The translations under genes were made by a program, and so were the position numbers. A DNA stretch of 64,000 nucleotides from Volucella zonaria (taxonomy: Eukaryota > Arthropoda > Insecta > Diptera > Syrphidae): NCBI GenBank assembly GCA_963966105.1, contig OZ014530.1, positions 230,033,725 through 230,097,724 on the forward strand, written 5' to 3'. Below are positions 11,621-23,700 of the stretch, one piece after another. The notes under the pieces were generated by a model that was not told where the DNA came from, did not search any database, and worked only from the letters and a program-made list of their open reading frames with translations. Positions within the stretch are counted from its first letter, which is position 1; every line of letters begins with the position of its first letter.

Positions 11621-12144
11621 CATGAAATTGAATTCCGGGCTGGAACAGAGCTCATTGCCGAGCTAACCTCCGAGTGCACACGAGATATAGTGCACTCGTA
11701 CTCTCGATTTGGGTTTGTGCAGAACAACAACAAATAGTAAAACAAAAAGACACAACACATTCCAACCACGCGCGCGATTGCAAAAATAAAAATTTGGTGA
11801 AAAAAAAATAATAATAATAGTGGTTTGGTTCCGAGAATCAGGTGAAAAAAAAAATCAAAGGGCGGGCACTCCCACATCCCTTGCCCCTGGTTAAAGTGTT
11901 GTTGTTTGCACTCGGTCACTGCCGTTACTGCATAACTCCGTCATACAGGAGAGGCAGCGACTGAGTGCATGTAACAACTGATGAATAGCTTGTTGCGAGT
12001 GTGAATTCTGTTGGTGCACTGTCTCATATTGTTGTAAGGGAATAATACCAAAGTACAACAATTTGATTCGGTAAACCAACGTCAGAGTTTTCAGCCTTGC
12101 ATAGCATCGTCGGTGTTTGTGTCTTTTGTGTTTGTTAATTTGTA
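11621..12144. other. Sequence between the family A 3' part and an inverted 5' part
   Basis: No ORF is recognised. If the neighbouring inverted endonuclease fragment belongs to the same insertion, this would be its 5' leader read on the plus strand. It contains A-rich tracts around 11800-11860. Confidence 0.3.
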
Positions 12145-12440
12145 ATGACTCGGGAATTTACAGTGGACATAGCAAATATACACGGGCTAAAAAGTAATCA
12201 CTTTTCTGCGTTCGTCCACGCCTACTGTTTTGGCACTTAGTGAAACACAGGTAGATCTCCGCCCACACCTCATAGATCACTCTGATCTGATGCTACCTGG
12301 CTACGAACTAGTACCACTATTCTTTTTCCATCGCGGTCTCGCCATTTACGTTCGTAGTGATGTACAATAGCTTACCAAATTCCACCACAATGTAGTCCCT
12401 TGTAAAAGAAGAGTATTGATGACATAGGCTCCTGCCTGAC
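12145..12440 (+). mobile_element. Inverted 5' endonuclease fragment, probably of family A
   Basis: An ATG at 12145 opens a frame containing VDIANIHGLKSNHFSAF, the usual first strand of a LINE endonuclease, and stops at 12238. In the next frame LSETQVDLRPH (catalytic glutamate strand) and RGLAIYVRSDV (about 12330) continue the same domain. This is the N-terminal part that is missing from the minus-strand copy at 8976-11620, and it lies immediately beyond that copy in the opposite direction. That arrangement is what twin priming produces. It could instead be an unrelated 5' fragment. Confidence 0.5.
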
Positions 12441-12639
12441 GAAAAGCACCTACCCCGCGCTTAGCAATGAAGTTGCGCGAACGGGACCTGCCACATGCGA
12501 GAAGAGAGTTTAAATCCCTTAATCAGACGAAGCGGCCCACCCAGACACTGTTAATTAAGAAAACTGTTGATATAGTCGCCTGCCATATGTTTAATCTATG
12601 TATTGTTCATTCACTTACCTCAAAGGAAGACCACGTAAA

Positions 12640-13072
12640 TACTAGAAGACATAATCCATTCGGTTTTTTGTGTTCGATTCAGAATTGATATAAGCATTGA
12701 CCATAAAAAGCCGATTTAGCACTTCATTTCATTTGGAAGAAAATTGGTCTAAACTTTTTTTTTGAATTTTTTTTGTCAAAATTTTGAGTTTGCATGCGAA
12801 TTTTTCAAAAACTATTGACATAAATAATTTAATTGAAGTGTAGGATAAAAGAACAGGTTTCTGGCTTTCAAAACCGTCATAGTGTTCCCATTGTTTTTTA
12901 ATAATTTTTTTTTATTTCAAGTATTTTTTTTCTAAAATTGCCCCTACACTCTAAACGGGCGAGATAGACCCTCCCTCCCATAGTAAAAAATGCTTGTTTT
13001 GACCCCTCCACAAAAAACCGTTATCAATTTTTGGCGCCAAAGTTATCGTACTCTAGCCTTGAACTTGATAAC
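12640..13072 (-). repeat. Right arm of the long inverted repeat pair
   Basis: Reverse-complement match to 6670-7030 and 7483-7522, with an internal gap relative to the left arm. Shared words include TTTGCATGCGAATTTTTCAA (12789) and GAACAGGTTTCTGGCTTTCA. No ORF. Confidence 0.7.
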
Positions 13073-13489
13073 AGTGTTTACAACAGTAAGTGATTTTGTA
13101 AAGCGCGCATGGGAGCATGCGAGAGGGAAGAATGGCTCGTAGACAACATCAACTCTAGGTATTAGAAGCTGCTGATGCTACGGGGAATAGATGACTCCAT
13201 GTAAGTAAAAAAAAAAAAATGATCTATGTGTAAACTTCTTCCGAAACTTTAAACGCCTTTTTCTTAAAACTATGTTTTTGTAAGCGGTGATCAAGATTCT
13301 TAAAAACCGGCTCAACCGGTCGGCCAGAAATTTTAATACAACATTTCCTGATATATGGTATTCCCTAGGTATTGATCGAAGGAATAAGATTTTGGACAAT
13401 TATTTCTAAATTCGAACGTTTTTTTTGCAAAGCCGAGCTTTTTTGAAAAATTTAAATGTCGATTATTCCTTCAATCAATACCTATCTAG
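13073..13489. other. No gene recognised
   Basis: Spacer between the inverted-repeat arm and the Jockey-type element. It includes an A run at 13207-13219. Confidence 0.35.
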
Positions 13490-13679
13490 TTCAGTTCTGT
13501 TTGGAGTTTTGACCGCGTTAAGAAACTCTCGTTCGTAATTAGACTCACTAAAATTCCCAAACGCGACCGTTCACCAAATGTTGAAAACGACAAGTCTTCC
13601 AACATAAAACTACGCAAAATGAGTTCTAGAAACATGATTAATTTGCGCCTTTGCAATACCTTTCTGTTCGGATAACGTA

Positions 13680-14420
13680 GACATTGATTGTGATGAAGTC
13701 GTAATTCCTTCCAAGTCAGACAAAAAAAATAAAATTCCCTCGGTGTATGTTTTGCAAAAAAACATCAGTGAAATCCATGCTCTACTTCGAGAAAATAAAA
13801 TAGTCAATTATTCAGTGAAGAAAATGAGCATTGGAATCAAAATAAATTGTGAAAGTGTTGACTCCCATCAGAAGTTGTGCTCAATACTCAAATCAAGGAA
13901 TTTGCAATTTTTCACCCATGACCTACCAACGTCAAGATCATTTAAAGTAATTTTGTATGGGCTTGAAGAATTAGCCACCGAAGAACTTAAAAATTAACTT
14001 GTAACACTCGACTTAAAGTGTCAAAATATTAAAATAATTAAAAAACAATATGAACGGCTTGTTGGTGTTCTATTTAGTTTTTCTTGAAATTGGATCAATA
14101 CGACTAGGAGAGCTAAAAAAAAACTTTAGATCTGTGTTCAAAACCTAAGTAAAATGGGGTTTCGCAAGAAGACAACTAAACAGAATTACGCAGTGTTATA
14201 ACTGCCAAATGTATGGACATGGTGAGAAAAACTGTCATATCAAGACCTATTGCGCTATTTGCTCCGACTGACACAAAGTGGCGCTAGTGAATGCGCTTCC
14301 AAAACTATTAAGTGCGCGAACTGCAACGGAACACATAAATCGACTGATCTTACGTGTGTAAACAGCCAAAGCTTTCTTGAAATGAGGGAAAAGCTTTCGT
14401 CAAAACAACATTGTAAAATA
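13680..14420 (+). pseudogene. Jockey-type ORF1 (Gag-like) with zinc knuckles, broken
   Basis: The frame runs from about 13680 and reads KMSIGIKINCESVDSHQK and then HDLPTSRSFKVILYGLEEL, the pre-knuckle domain of Jockey ORF1 proteins. After a frameshift, a zinc knuckle CYNCQMYGHGEKNC (C-X2-C-X4-H-X4-C) is seen at about 14197-14238, then CAIC, then in another frame CANCNGTHKSTDLTC at about 14317-14355. Three knuckles in this order are characteristic. The protein binds element RNA in the ribonucleoprotein. Stops at 13995 and around 14085 and at least two frameshifts inactivate it. Confidence 0.75.
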
Positions 14421-14659
14421 AGCACACCCAATTTACGAAACCAACATCATGGGTTTTCTCTCACTCTCACACGATCGTAATACCACAGTTAATGTTGAAG
14501 CAACATACAGCTATAACACCTCAAATGAATAGATAAACGCACTCACTGCAGAAATGATCACCTTGCAGGGAAATTGTACAACAAAGGCGGAGCAATTTAT
14601 TCTCATCACTCAACTTGCAACTAAGTATTTATATGTATACATCTAAGAAGTGAACCTAG

Positions 14660-15442
14660 GTAGCTTAAATATAATATGTTGAAATGCTAGAAGCATAAAC
14701 AAATTGAATTTCATTCCTTCCTTATTACTTACAACATTGACTTAGCATTAGTATCAGAAACTTGGTTGAATTCAACCGACCGTTTATCTGATTCTGTATA
14801 CAAATGCTATCGTTTGGACAGGGAATACACAAGTGGTGGCGGTATTGCCGTGGCAATAAAACGTTCGATACGACATATGGTAATTTACTACCTATCCCAA
14901 GCACGAAATTAGTTGAAACAATTGGTGCCGAAGTTCCTTTTGTTAATGGGCTCTCATTGAAAATTTTTAGAGTTTATTTTCCGGGCGGGTCAACATCCCC
15001 GCAAAAACGTGCGGATCTTCACAATAATTTACTAAGGCTTATTAATACTAATGATTTATTTCTAATCGGTGGTGATTTTAACTGCAGACATAGGCGCTGG
15101 GGTTGTCTTAGGGCTAATGCGTGTGGTGAGATCCTTGTAAATTTAAACTCAAGACATCCATTTGAAATACTGTACCCACCAAATCCTTGTTACATCCCAT
15201 CGAGTAGGAACATGAATCCCTCAACTTTAGATTCATTTTTATCAAACATACCTGATCTTTTTACCGAGCCTAAAACTCTTAATGAACTCAGTTCCGACCA
15301 TCTACCCGTGCAATGTAGTGTAATTCTTTCTCCAGTTCCTTGCACAAGCCAATTTTTTGATCTCAAAAATGTTAACTGGAAGTTATTCAGAAGGCTAATG
15401 CGGGCAAAACTGGAAAACATATTAGGCCAAAATACTATATAG
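14660..15442 (+). pseudogene. Jockey-type ORF2, endonuclease domain, broken
   Basis: The domain begins with a piece like IICWNARSINKLNF near 14670 and LALVSETWLNS near 14740 (catalytic glutamate). It continues in a second frame from 14804 to 15442, where GGDFNCRHRRWGCLRANACG holds the metal-binding aspartate and asparagine and LSSDHLPVQCSV holds the SDH catalytic pair. One frameshift lies near 14850. The domain nicks target DNA to prime reverse transcription. Confidence 0.8.
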
Positions 15443-17060
15443 TCAATCTTTAGTTGATCAAAATATAAACATTTTCACGACTGCCATTATTGAAAGCATT
15501 GATCAGTCAGTTCCAAAAAAAATGGTTTCTAGACATAGATCATTTATCCTTCCGCATTTCATTCTTGACATAATAAAGTTAAGAAATACTTGTAGATCCA
15601 GATGGAAACGTACGAGAAACGACTCATATCTCACCGAATATAAAAAAATGCATTCTTTGCTAAAATATGCAATCACAAATTTTAGAAACCAATCATGGAG
15701 CCATAGACTCCAAGGGTTTGAGAAAGATAGCAAACTATTCTGGAGCTTTGTTAAAATAAACACTCTGTGTTACATTCTTGCTTGGAAAAAGCTTACGCCT
15801 TAGCAGATAATCCTCCGTTGAGCATACAGTCAACTTCATTAAGTCACACCCACTGATAAGAAATGTCAATCTAATATCCTTAAGTGAACTAGGGATACTA
15901 TACAAAATTTAAAAACTAGAAAGTCATTCGGCTTCGATACGATCGAAAACGTGTTTCTTAAAAATCTTCCAGATTCTTCTCTTAAATATTTAGTAAATAC
16001 TTTCAGTGGCTGTCTTAAGCTGGGATACTTCCCGAAACACTGGAAAGCTGCCAAGATAATACCAATTTTGAAACCTGACAAAAGTGCAAACTGGCCCTCT
16101 AGTTATAGGCCAATAAGTCTGCTGAACTCCCTTAGTAAGTGCCTGGAGAAGATTACCAAAAAAAGAATTGTATCCTTCGTTGACGATAACGAAATATTAC
16201 TACTACTCATCAAGTGGATCGTATAACAAAATACATCAAAAGTAATATTGCTAGAGGCTTAAGTACTGGCATGATAATTTTGGACGTAGAAAAAGCATTC
16301 GATACCGTTTGGCGTGATGGTTTGGTACACAAGCTTCTGAGTTTCAATTTTCCGTTATACCTTATAAAAATTATTGAATCATTTCTATCTTTTCGAAGTT
16401 TTATCGTGTCCTTAAATCAAACCCTCTCAGACAATAAACTGATTAATGCAGGTGTCACACAAGGGTCAATTCTTGGGCCGGCCTTATTTAATCTATGTAT
16501 ATACCTCTGATTTCACCACTTTGATTAACTGCAATATTGCTTTATTTGCTGATGATATTTGTATCTATATGTCGGATGCAATTGGTTCCAACATTGAAAC
16601 TAATTTTCAATCTGCTTTAAATATTGTTCTAACATATTACCATAATTGGAACATTAATATTAATGCTTCTACGACTCAAGCTATCTTTTTCACACGAAAA
16701 AGAAAAGCTTGCTTACTTCCAAGCAACCGCCTTAAACTCAACTGTGTTCCAATTGAGCGGAAATCTAGTGGAAAGTGTCTTGGAATTGACTTAGAAAAAC
16801 AATTAACTATTCAAGTTATAAAAAAGATTAATGTTACGATCAAGATTCTCTATCCATTCATCTGCAGGAATTCAAAGCTGGACAATGATAATAAGATATT
16901 GATTTTCAAGGCTATTTTCCAAGCGATCATGTTCTATGGGTCTCCTATCTGGGGCACATGCGCAAAAAGTCATCTTCGTAGACTCTAGACAACACAAAAT
17001 AAATTATTAAAAATGATCCTAAATTTGCCCTGGTTTTTCTCAACCGTAGAATTACATAAC
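15443..17060 (+). pseudogene. Jockey-type ORF2, reverse transcriptase domain, broken
   Basis: Pieces in order are a linker with RSRWKRTRNDSYL (15600), WKAAKIIPILKPDK (16045), SYRPISLLNSLSKCLEK (16104-16150), LDVEKAFDTVWRDGL (16280, first catalytic aspartate), GVTQGSILGPALFNL (16450) and LFADDICIYMSD (16541-16576, intact FADD pair). A thumb region with KCLGIDL and MFYGSPIWG (16930) follows. The frame shifts at about 15800, 16200 and 16500. The catalytic residues survive, so the copy is not very old. Confidence 0.82.
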
Positions 17061-17204
17061 ATATCTGGCATCGAAATGGTCAATACAACTTATCTTGTCT
17101 GGCTTCAGACAACGACTTCATTTCAATCCTAGTTACATAATGTGCAATTCTAACTTTATTCTTATATAACATATTTTTGCTTCATTGTTATTTTTTTATT
17201 AATT

Positions 17205-17219
17205 TACATATTTATCTAT

Positions 17220-17250
<31 letters not shown>

Positions 17251-17280
17251 TTATATGTCATTTATTTATTTATTTTTTTA
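17205..17280. repeat. (TTTA)n microsatellite
   Basis: About a dozen TTTA units with a few interruptions, directly after the Jockey-type 3' end. It may have grown from the element's tail. Confidence 0.85.
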
Positions 17281-17289
17281 AGTATAAAT

Positions 17290-18479
17290 TATTATAATTA
17301 TTTTCTTTTTGCACTCAAGTGTTAACACCACTTCTCTCTTCCCTCCAAGGAAATAAGGCATTTTCTTTGTCAAGAAGGTTTTTAGTGGCTTTGCTTCGAA
17401 CTGGTAGTATTTCTGTGATATACTTATTATTTAGAAATTATATAAATATTCTAGATGTAAGGTAATGAAAACCAAATTTCTGTAAAACGAAGATTGTATT
17501 TTGTTAATTGCAAATATTTCAGCGACAATAAATATCTATACTACTACCTATCTAGTTTTATCTGTCCACTAAAAGAATCTTTCGGGTTTTTGGATTTCAG
17601 ATGAGCTAAACCAGAGATGTAATAACCGAGCCACTAAATGTAATCACCGTCGAACACCTTTTGTGGAGGATCTTCAAGACATCGTCTGCAGGAGCACACC
17701 CAATCGATATTTTTTAAATAATTTGTGCCATTATAAACTTGGATGTTGCCAGTAAATGTACCTATACTTTTGTTTTGTAAAATAAAATATCTCTTCAGAA
17801 AAAATTCATAAAAAAACGTCTTTTTTCGTCCTTGCAACTATGTATAAACCCTTAACTATTACAAGAAGCCGAATATCCTAAGAGAGCTGTTCTCTCTTAA
17901 AGGAATCAATATTTCATACAATTAAATCAGCATTTCTAAATGTTAAAGTTTTTTGAGAGACCTAAGCAAGAAATAGAATAAAATAAGAAAAAAGCATTCC
18001 TAATATTATAAGCGACTTCACATTTACACAATGGTCCACCAGCTATATGGTATGTATAAAACGATAACATCCTTTTCTTCCCGTCGGAGTGGATTACTCA
18101 AAGGAAAAACTAGTCCATTATTCTACTTTACAACATGTTTTATAACAGAATGCTTCAGTGGTAGAGTCCCTACAGTACCAATACCCACCCACGACATCCA
18201 TTCCGAGTACCGAATGACGAACATTCGAAGGATGTTGTATCACAAATGCCCAGCATACGTTTATGCTTAGCAATAGCATAGTGTAGCGTTACAACTCCAA
18301 TAAGCAGTATACAGTTTTTCTTACTGAGCGAGAGCAGGAAAATCATCGTACTTTTAGAAACGTCTGTAAGCACTTGTTTGGCCTGCTCGGATCTTGCATG
18401 CCGACTTCAGTTATGTTGACAAAAAACTCCATGTATAACCGTCGACGCAGGCAGTCTTAACGCCGGCTCAGATTTGAGA
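17290..18479. other. No gene recognised
   Basis: AT-rich sequence. A 79-codon frame at 18031-18270 lacks any recognisable domain and has no support. Confidence 0.4.
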
Positions 18480-19600
18480 AGTCTTCTTACAAGCCTTGCC
18501 TTGCGTTATCAAATGAGAGTAGAAGTGGTAAGAGAGTTTAGAAAAAGCCTTAAGCACAGTTTGGCTTTCACTACTGACTCAGATACGGTTTCCCAGCCAC
18601 CGATTCTTCAAACATACGAGTACAATAATTCATTGCCATTAGGATTGCGTATCTTTGCGCTGCGAAGACAGATGCAGGTTTTCCTAAAGAAGTGTGAAAT
18701 CTAGCGTTGTTGACCCTCGAAGACTCCTAGATCAGTTTTCGAATTATTTGCTAAGAGTTGACTACATTCCTTTCCTCGCACAGATTCTTGCCGAAACCAT
18801 TCCTGGGGCTCTAGTGTCATTATATGTCCATAACACCAAACGTAAAAGACATCGGCGCGAAAGGTTATCAAAAACCAATTGACCTCTTCTTTTCAATCGG
18901 AAGATGGTTTTGAGAGTGCAGTCCATGATATGATGAATATCAATGGAAGAAGATTCATCAGTACAATTAGAGAAGGGCTAGGCATTCCCTGTTTAACAGA
19001 CAAAATTACTGATTTGTCTACGTTGTGCTGCCTGGCCGAGTTCGTTGTAAACTCAGTGTCGATAAAAATGCCCACGATCTTCCGCGTTGGTAGGCATAAT
19101 GAGTCTTGAAGAAAGCAGACATTCTTCGGAAAGCAGTTTTGAGCACATGTAGCTCGACCACTCTCTTCATGCTCTTTAACATATAGTCATCTTCACAGTG
19201 TAGTAATCTTTTCATATACCTTTTATGACGTGTTGTCTTACAGAGTTTACTTGCAGCCTAGGTGATAGGAGCTGGTTTTGACACGGTCCTTGTCAGAGTG
19301 ATTCTCAAACATAAGACAGAGAGTTTCTGCTTTCGGGTCAATGTAGGTACCATCAGATTTACTGAGTATCTCCAGTTTGGCTGATTTACTTGCTTTGAGC
19401 ATGCTGTTTTCAGTGAGTAGCTCTATCTTTTCGGTAAAGTGTTTATAGGAACAGCTCTTCTTATATTTACATAAATCAATCAGTCCTAAAACTTATTTCA
19501 GCTTAGAATTACCGGTAAAGTTTGCGCACCTCTTATGGGTAAAGTTGTTTAGTGAGCCCCAATGCCTTAATCTAATAAATATCAATATACATGCTCGTAC
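18480..19600 (-). mobile_element. Non-LTR retrotransposon relic, family B copy 2
   Basis: Minus-strand copy of the element seen at 1720-2300 and 3330-3680, here without the Tc1/mariner insertion. Landmarks are SKSDGTYIDPKAETLCLMFE (about 19380-19320), THYAYQRGRS near 19100 and SVKQGMPSPSLI near 18990. A long stretch around 18760-19000 is nearly the same at the nucleotide level as 3380-3640. Many stops. LOA/R1-like placement is tentative. Confidence 0.6.
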
Positions 19601-20348
19601 ATAGTTTGATATCGATAATTTAGAAAGTAGACACACAGTTTGTTAGTCAACTAATAGATCTTGTCATTTGCTGCTATAAGATCTATTTCAAATCGAACAT
19701 TTCCTTTCAGCTTTCAATTTAAAAACCGAAGAGTTTAAGTCTTCATTTCAATCTCCTTCACTTCAGACACCACTTTTCAATGAAAATAAATGACTTTGTT
19801 CATAAATTCGACGTCGGAACGCATTCAAATGAAATTGACTGCGCTTTACTCAGTGCACTGCACTTAGCAACTGAATACCCTAAAGGATCCCGAAACAAAT
19901 TCTCTTGCACAATATTTACCAGTAGTATTGTACAAATAAAATCTTTCCTATGCACTCGTATCCAGTTGAAAAGGGTCACAATGTACAACTTTGGCTCCGA
20001 AATTGTGCAGTAAATTTCCTCGTAAGGATAAACTTTCAATTGATTCCAGTAAATTCTGTGACACCATTACGGAGCAATCACGACGACGACTATGAACAGC
20101 AGCATCAGCCATTGCGGGGATAAATTAGACCATTTCCGGCGAATGATGAGATTAGCTTTAGGGGTGCATTTAAGATTTCAGCTAGGGTAGGAAATAGACT
20201 GTAATTTCCGTTTTGGTACTTTGGTTGATTTTAAGTTGTTGGAGGGCAGTTAGAAAGCCAGTCTATGGCAGGCAAAAGTCATATGAGCATGAGTAATTAA
20301 TTTATGAACATGTTTGTACGTAGTAAGTAGTAGTAATGTTTCAAAATA
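19601..20348. other. Intergenic, downstream of the host gene
   Basis: No ORF or repeat recognised between family B copy 2 and the putative polyadenylation signal of the SELENBP1-like gene. Confidence 0.4.
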
Positions 20349-20354
20349 TTTATT
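20349..20354 (-). terminator. Putative polyadenylation signal of the SELENBP1-like gene
   Basis: The minus strand reads AATAAA about 195 bases past the stop codon at 20547-20549, a normal 3' UTR length in flies. Confidence 0.5.
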
Positions 20355-20546
20355 CAAAAGTGTACAGAGATGAAAAGGCCTTAGTTTTCTTCAATAATTC
20401 TCGATAATCCACGAGAATTAACTGCCCGAAGAACAGTGGCCCCGGGACAAGATTATACCTTGCCGATTCGGAGGCGATATTTCAATTTTTGCTCATGAAA
20501 TTTGCGAATTATGACAGGTTTTCTTTTACTACAGCCTCGGTTGTTT

Positions 20547-20744
20547 CTACACCTCATCATTAACTAGCCAGATATCTGAAGTACAATCCCCGCCAGGGTA
20601 GCGTATCTCATGGGGTAAGGTTGGCCCATAAGGTTCCTTGGCAAAATCCACCAAGAAGTCCTCGTTAACTTTCATGCCGCCATTCACAGGATCAATGTCC
20701 AACAATGCTATTGTTCCACCTGTGGATACCATCTTTGGATAGAA
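20547..20744 (-). CDS. SELENBP1: SELENBP1 homologue, last exon
   Basis: Acceptor TCTTTCAG, then FYPKMVSTGGTIALLDID, NEDFLVDFAKEPYGPTLPHE and RYPGGDCTSDIWLVNDEV, with stop TAG at 20547-20549. The C-terminus runs a few residues past the vertebrate IWI end. Confidence 0.92.
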   Translation of the reverse strand, partial: FYPKMVSTGGTIALLDIDPVNGGMKVNEDFLVDFAKEPYGPTLPHEIRYPGGDCTSDIWLVNDEV

Positions 20745-23700
20745 CTGAAAGAAAGATTAAGCAGTAACTAAAGGAACCGCCCTTTCTCATGCTTTAATCC
20801 TTACCTGCTTATCCCATGGAGAACAGAGTGATGTGGAAATATAAAGACGCTTTCCATCCAATGAGAGTTGCATCATTTGTGGACCGCCCTCTAGTCGTCG
20901 ACCTTTGATAATTCTGGGAGCCGGTTGTTCCTATAAAGTATTCATTAGTACAATACTGTGTAACAGAGTGACAATAAAGACTGATTACCTTTAGTTCCTT
21001 GTCTTCAATCACCTTAATGCCTGAGTCACTGCATATGGCACCACCAAGGAATAGCTGAGAAATTAATTTTGGATTTTCCGGATCGGTGACATCATATTGA
21101 CGAACATCTCCATGCAGCCAGCTATTCACATATAAAAAGCGATCGTCCAATGAGAGCAATATGTCCGACATCATGCCCCCTATGTACTCAGATGCAAAAC
21201 CTTCAACTTTTTTTAATGGAATATCTATGACCAGCTTTGATACATATTCATCTGAATCGGGCTTTTTTTTAAAGTGGAATACTTTGGAGTTGAGACAGCA
21301 ACCCACAAAGCCCTGAGGTTGCTTAGGATCATGTAAGAAACGTACTTCCAATGGTGTAAAACCATCAAGACCCAAGTCAATCGTCTGCATCAAAGTTTGA
21401 GTTGACCATTTGTAGAAATTAATACGGCAACCATATTGGGATAAGTCTGTCCTGTCGTTTTCATCCCAGCCACTGTAAAACAATTCATTTAAGAGAAGAT
21501 TAATAAGAAGTAAATCAGAACTTACCGACGCCACAACTTGGGAGCACCCCACTCACTAGAGACCATGACGTCGAAATAAGGTTGATACCAAAAATCATAA
21601 CCACAAACCGCCTTACGATCACCTTTAGTCCATGTGCCCACGCAATCAAAGTCGGAATTAAAGAGAATAAAGTCACCTTTGGCATTGCCATCTTTGTCCC
21701 CCATTGTGGAGATCATGATGTTGCCATTAGCCAGGCAATGTGATGTATGTGGAGCAGTCACGTTGTTTTCCTTTAGAACGTCTCCACTAATTCTTTTAAA
21801 AATTTCCGGCTTCCGCGGATTGGTTTCGGTGTCCACAATATAAATATTGTCCGATATCAAACTTGGCATGACAAGCCGGTTTCGTTTCGGTATAACAGCA
21901 GCATTTTCATCAACAAAATGACAGCTAGAGCATGCGTTCCAGCCAGAATGATGGAGCTCGTTGTTCTTTTCGTTAGTGAAGGTGCGATGGACTACCTGAA
22001 TAAGAGAAACGTATGTGGTTACAAATTATCCTGTTTTTATACATACATGAAAAGCTGTCGGGCGATTTCTTACCCAATTTACTTTTTAATTTCTTAAAAC
22101 AATTTGAGGTTTGAACACCAGCAGAGTAAGTTTAAGTTTGAATAAGCAGGGGATAGATGTCTTCATAAAGCCATATGCCATGTCGCACCTAATAGCTCGA
22201 TTCTAGACTAAGATACTTAAGGACCGGCACAGTCAAAGATATGCACATGTTGTTCGGTAATATTATGATAACATCAAGGAAGAAAGCGAGATAACAGAGC
22301 TTGGGAAGTATAGATTTATTAACCGTAATGATAATGGCAAAATGAGTCCTTATCTTGTCCTGTTATACGTGGGGACATGTTTGACCCCAAAACCAAATTT
22401 ATTTTCAGGGTATCCGTATAAGCCAACTTGAGGAACTACTCAGCAGAAAAGGACTAAATTACGATACCTCAGGAGGGATTGGAAAACGAAAGTATAGGGT
22501 CTCCCAATAAACTCTACATATACTTATATACAATATACCCTATACTTATTTGAAAAGTTCTAAACACAAATGAATCACTTACACGCAAGTTATTGTCACA
22601 TTATCGAAACCTAACATTCAAATCGTGATTCCATCAATTCAGCTGCTTTTAGGATAATTGTGATATTTAACACACTTATTTTTGGTAGTGAGTGCAGATA
22701 GCGATATCGCTATTAATATGTTTTGAGCAGTACCTGGATATGCTCCCGTTTAACTATTGTATATTCTCGCTAAGAGACACCTTACAAAATCCCTGCTTCC
22801 TGTTATAAATCATTGTGCCAATTAGACCAACTCTACCAGCAGATGTGTTATTTTTTAGGAGCAATACAAATCAAGGATTCGTCATAAATCTTTACAGGAA
22901 TACTCGTATTTATGAATATCTCGACCTCTGCGTATTCGCATTTCTCCTTTTACTCCCAAAAAGTCATTATTCTATAATCCAAAGAGCCTTTAGTATCTAC
23001 TTGGAAGGACAACAAAGTAGAGAAAGTTTTTGCATTAAATAGCATCCACATATAGGAAAAGCATTCAACCGTCTGGGAGTAGCCTATTCAGCAAAGCTAT
23101 GTACATTAGTCGAGACCTATCAAATCATTGAATTATGAAGTACGAGTAGCAAGGGGCAATAGCTGCGGTTATTTTCTTCATCTTAAAGTGACGCTGCAGT
23201 CCGGGGTGGAAGTGAGCCTAAATCAACAAGCGTCTCCAATCAGCTGCCTCCAGTTTCGCACTGTAAGTTGCCTGTGGGACCTCCACTTGGTCCATTCACA
23301 GGTGTGCCACCTGAGTTGCGGTCTTCCTCTACTGCCCTGTCCTTTAGACGCGGATTCTAAGACTTTTCGGACCGGAGTATTGATATCTATTCGCTCTACA
23401 TGACACAGCCATCTCAGTGATTGGCAAGAATTATTCTCCATTTGTTCTCAGCGCTGGTGTCGTTGTCTGAATTGATGGCAGAGCCCAAGTATACAAAATC
23501 ATTAATTACATCAAAGTTATATCTGTCAATGGCGACGTTATGTACAAGACGTCGGTGTCGGGTGTCCTTTCTGGTCGACAGTATATACTTAATCTTGCCC
23601 TTGTTGACCGTTAACCCCATCTACGCTGCTTCCCTTTCAATAGTCGCGAAAGCGCCATCGACATCACGCTGCATTTTTCTGATTTTGTCAATATTATTGG

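Larger units (their letters stand above)
13490..17160 (+). mobile_element. Jockey-clade non-LTR retrotransposon, nearly complete but decayed
   Basis: About 3.7 kb with the full Jockey layout in one orientation: a zinc-knuckle ORF1, an endonuclease and a reverse transcriptase, followed by an AT-rich tail that merges into a TTTA microsatellite at 17205. I put the 5' end near 13490, at a TCAGTTCTG-like start reminiscent of Jockey internal promoters; this edge is uncertain. Target duplications were not resolved. The three coding parts are described separately. Confidence 0.8.

Noticed and set aside
18031..18270. 79-codon frame MVHQLYGMYK as a host gene
   Set aside because: No recognisable motif and no conserved context; the surrounding sequence is stop-rich.
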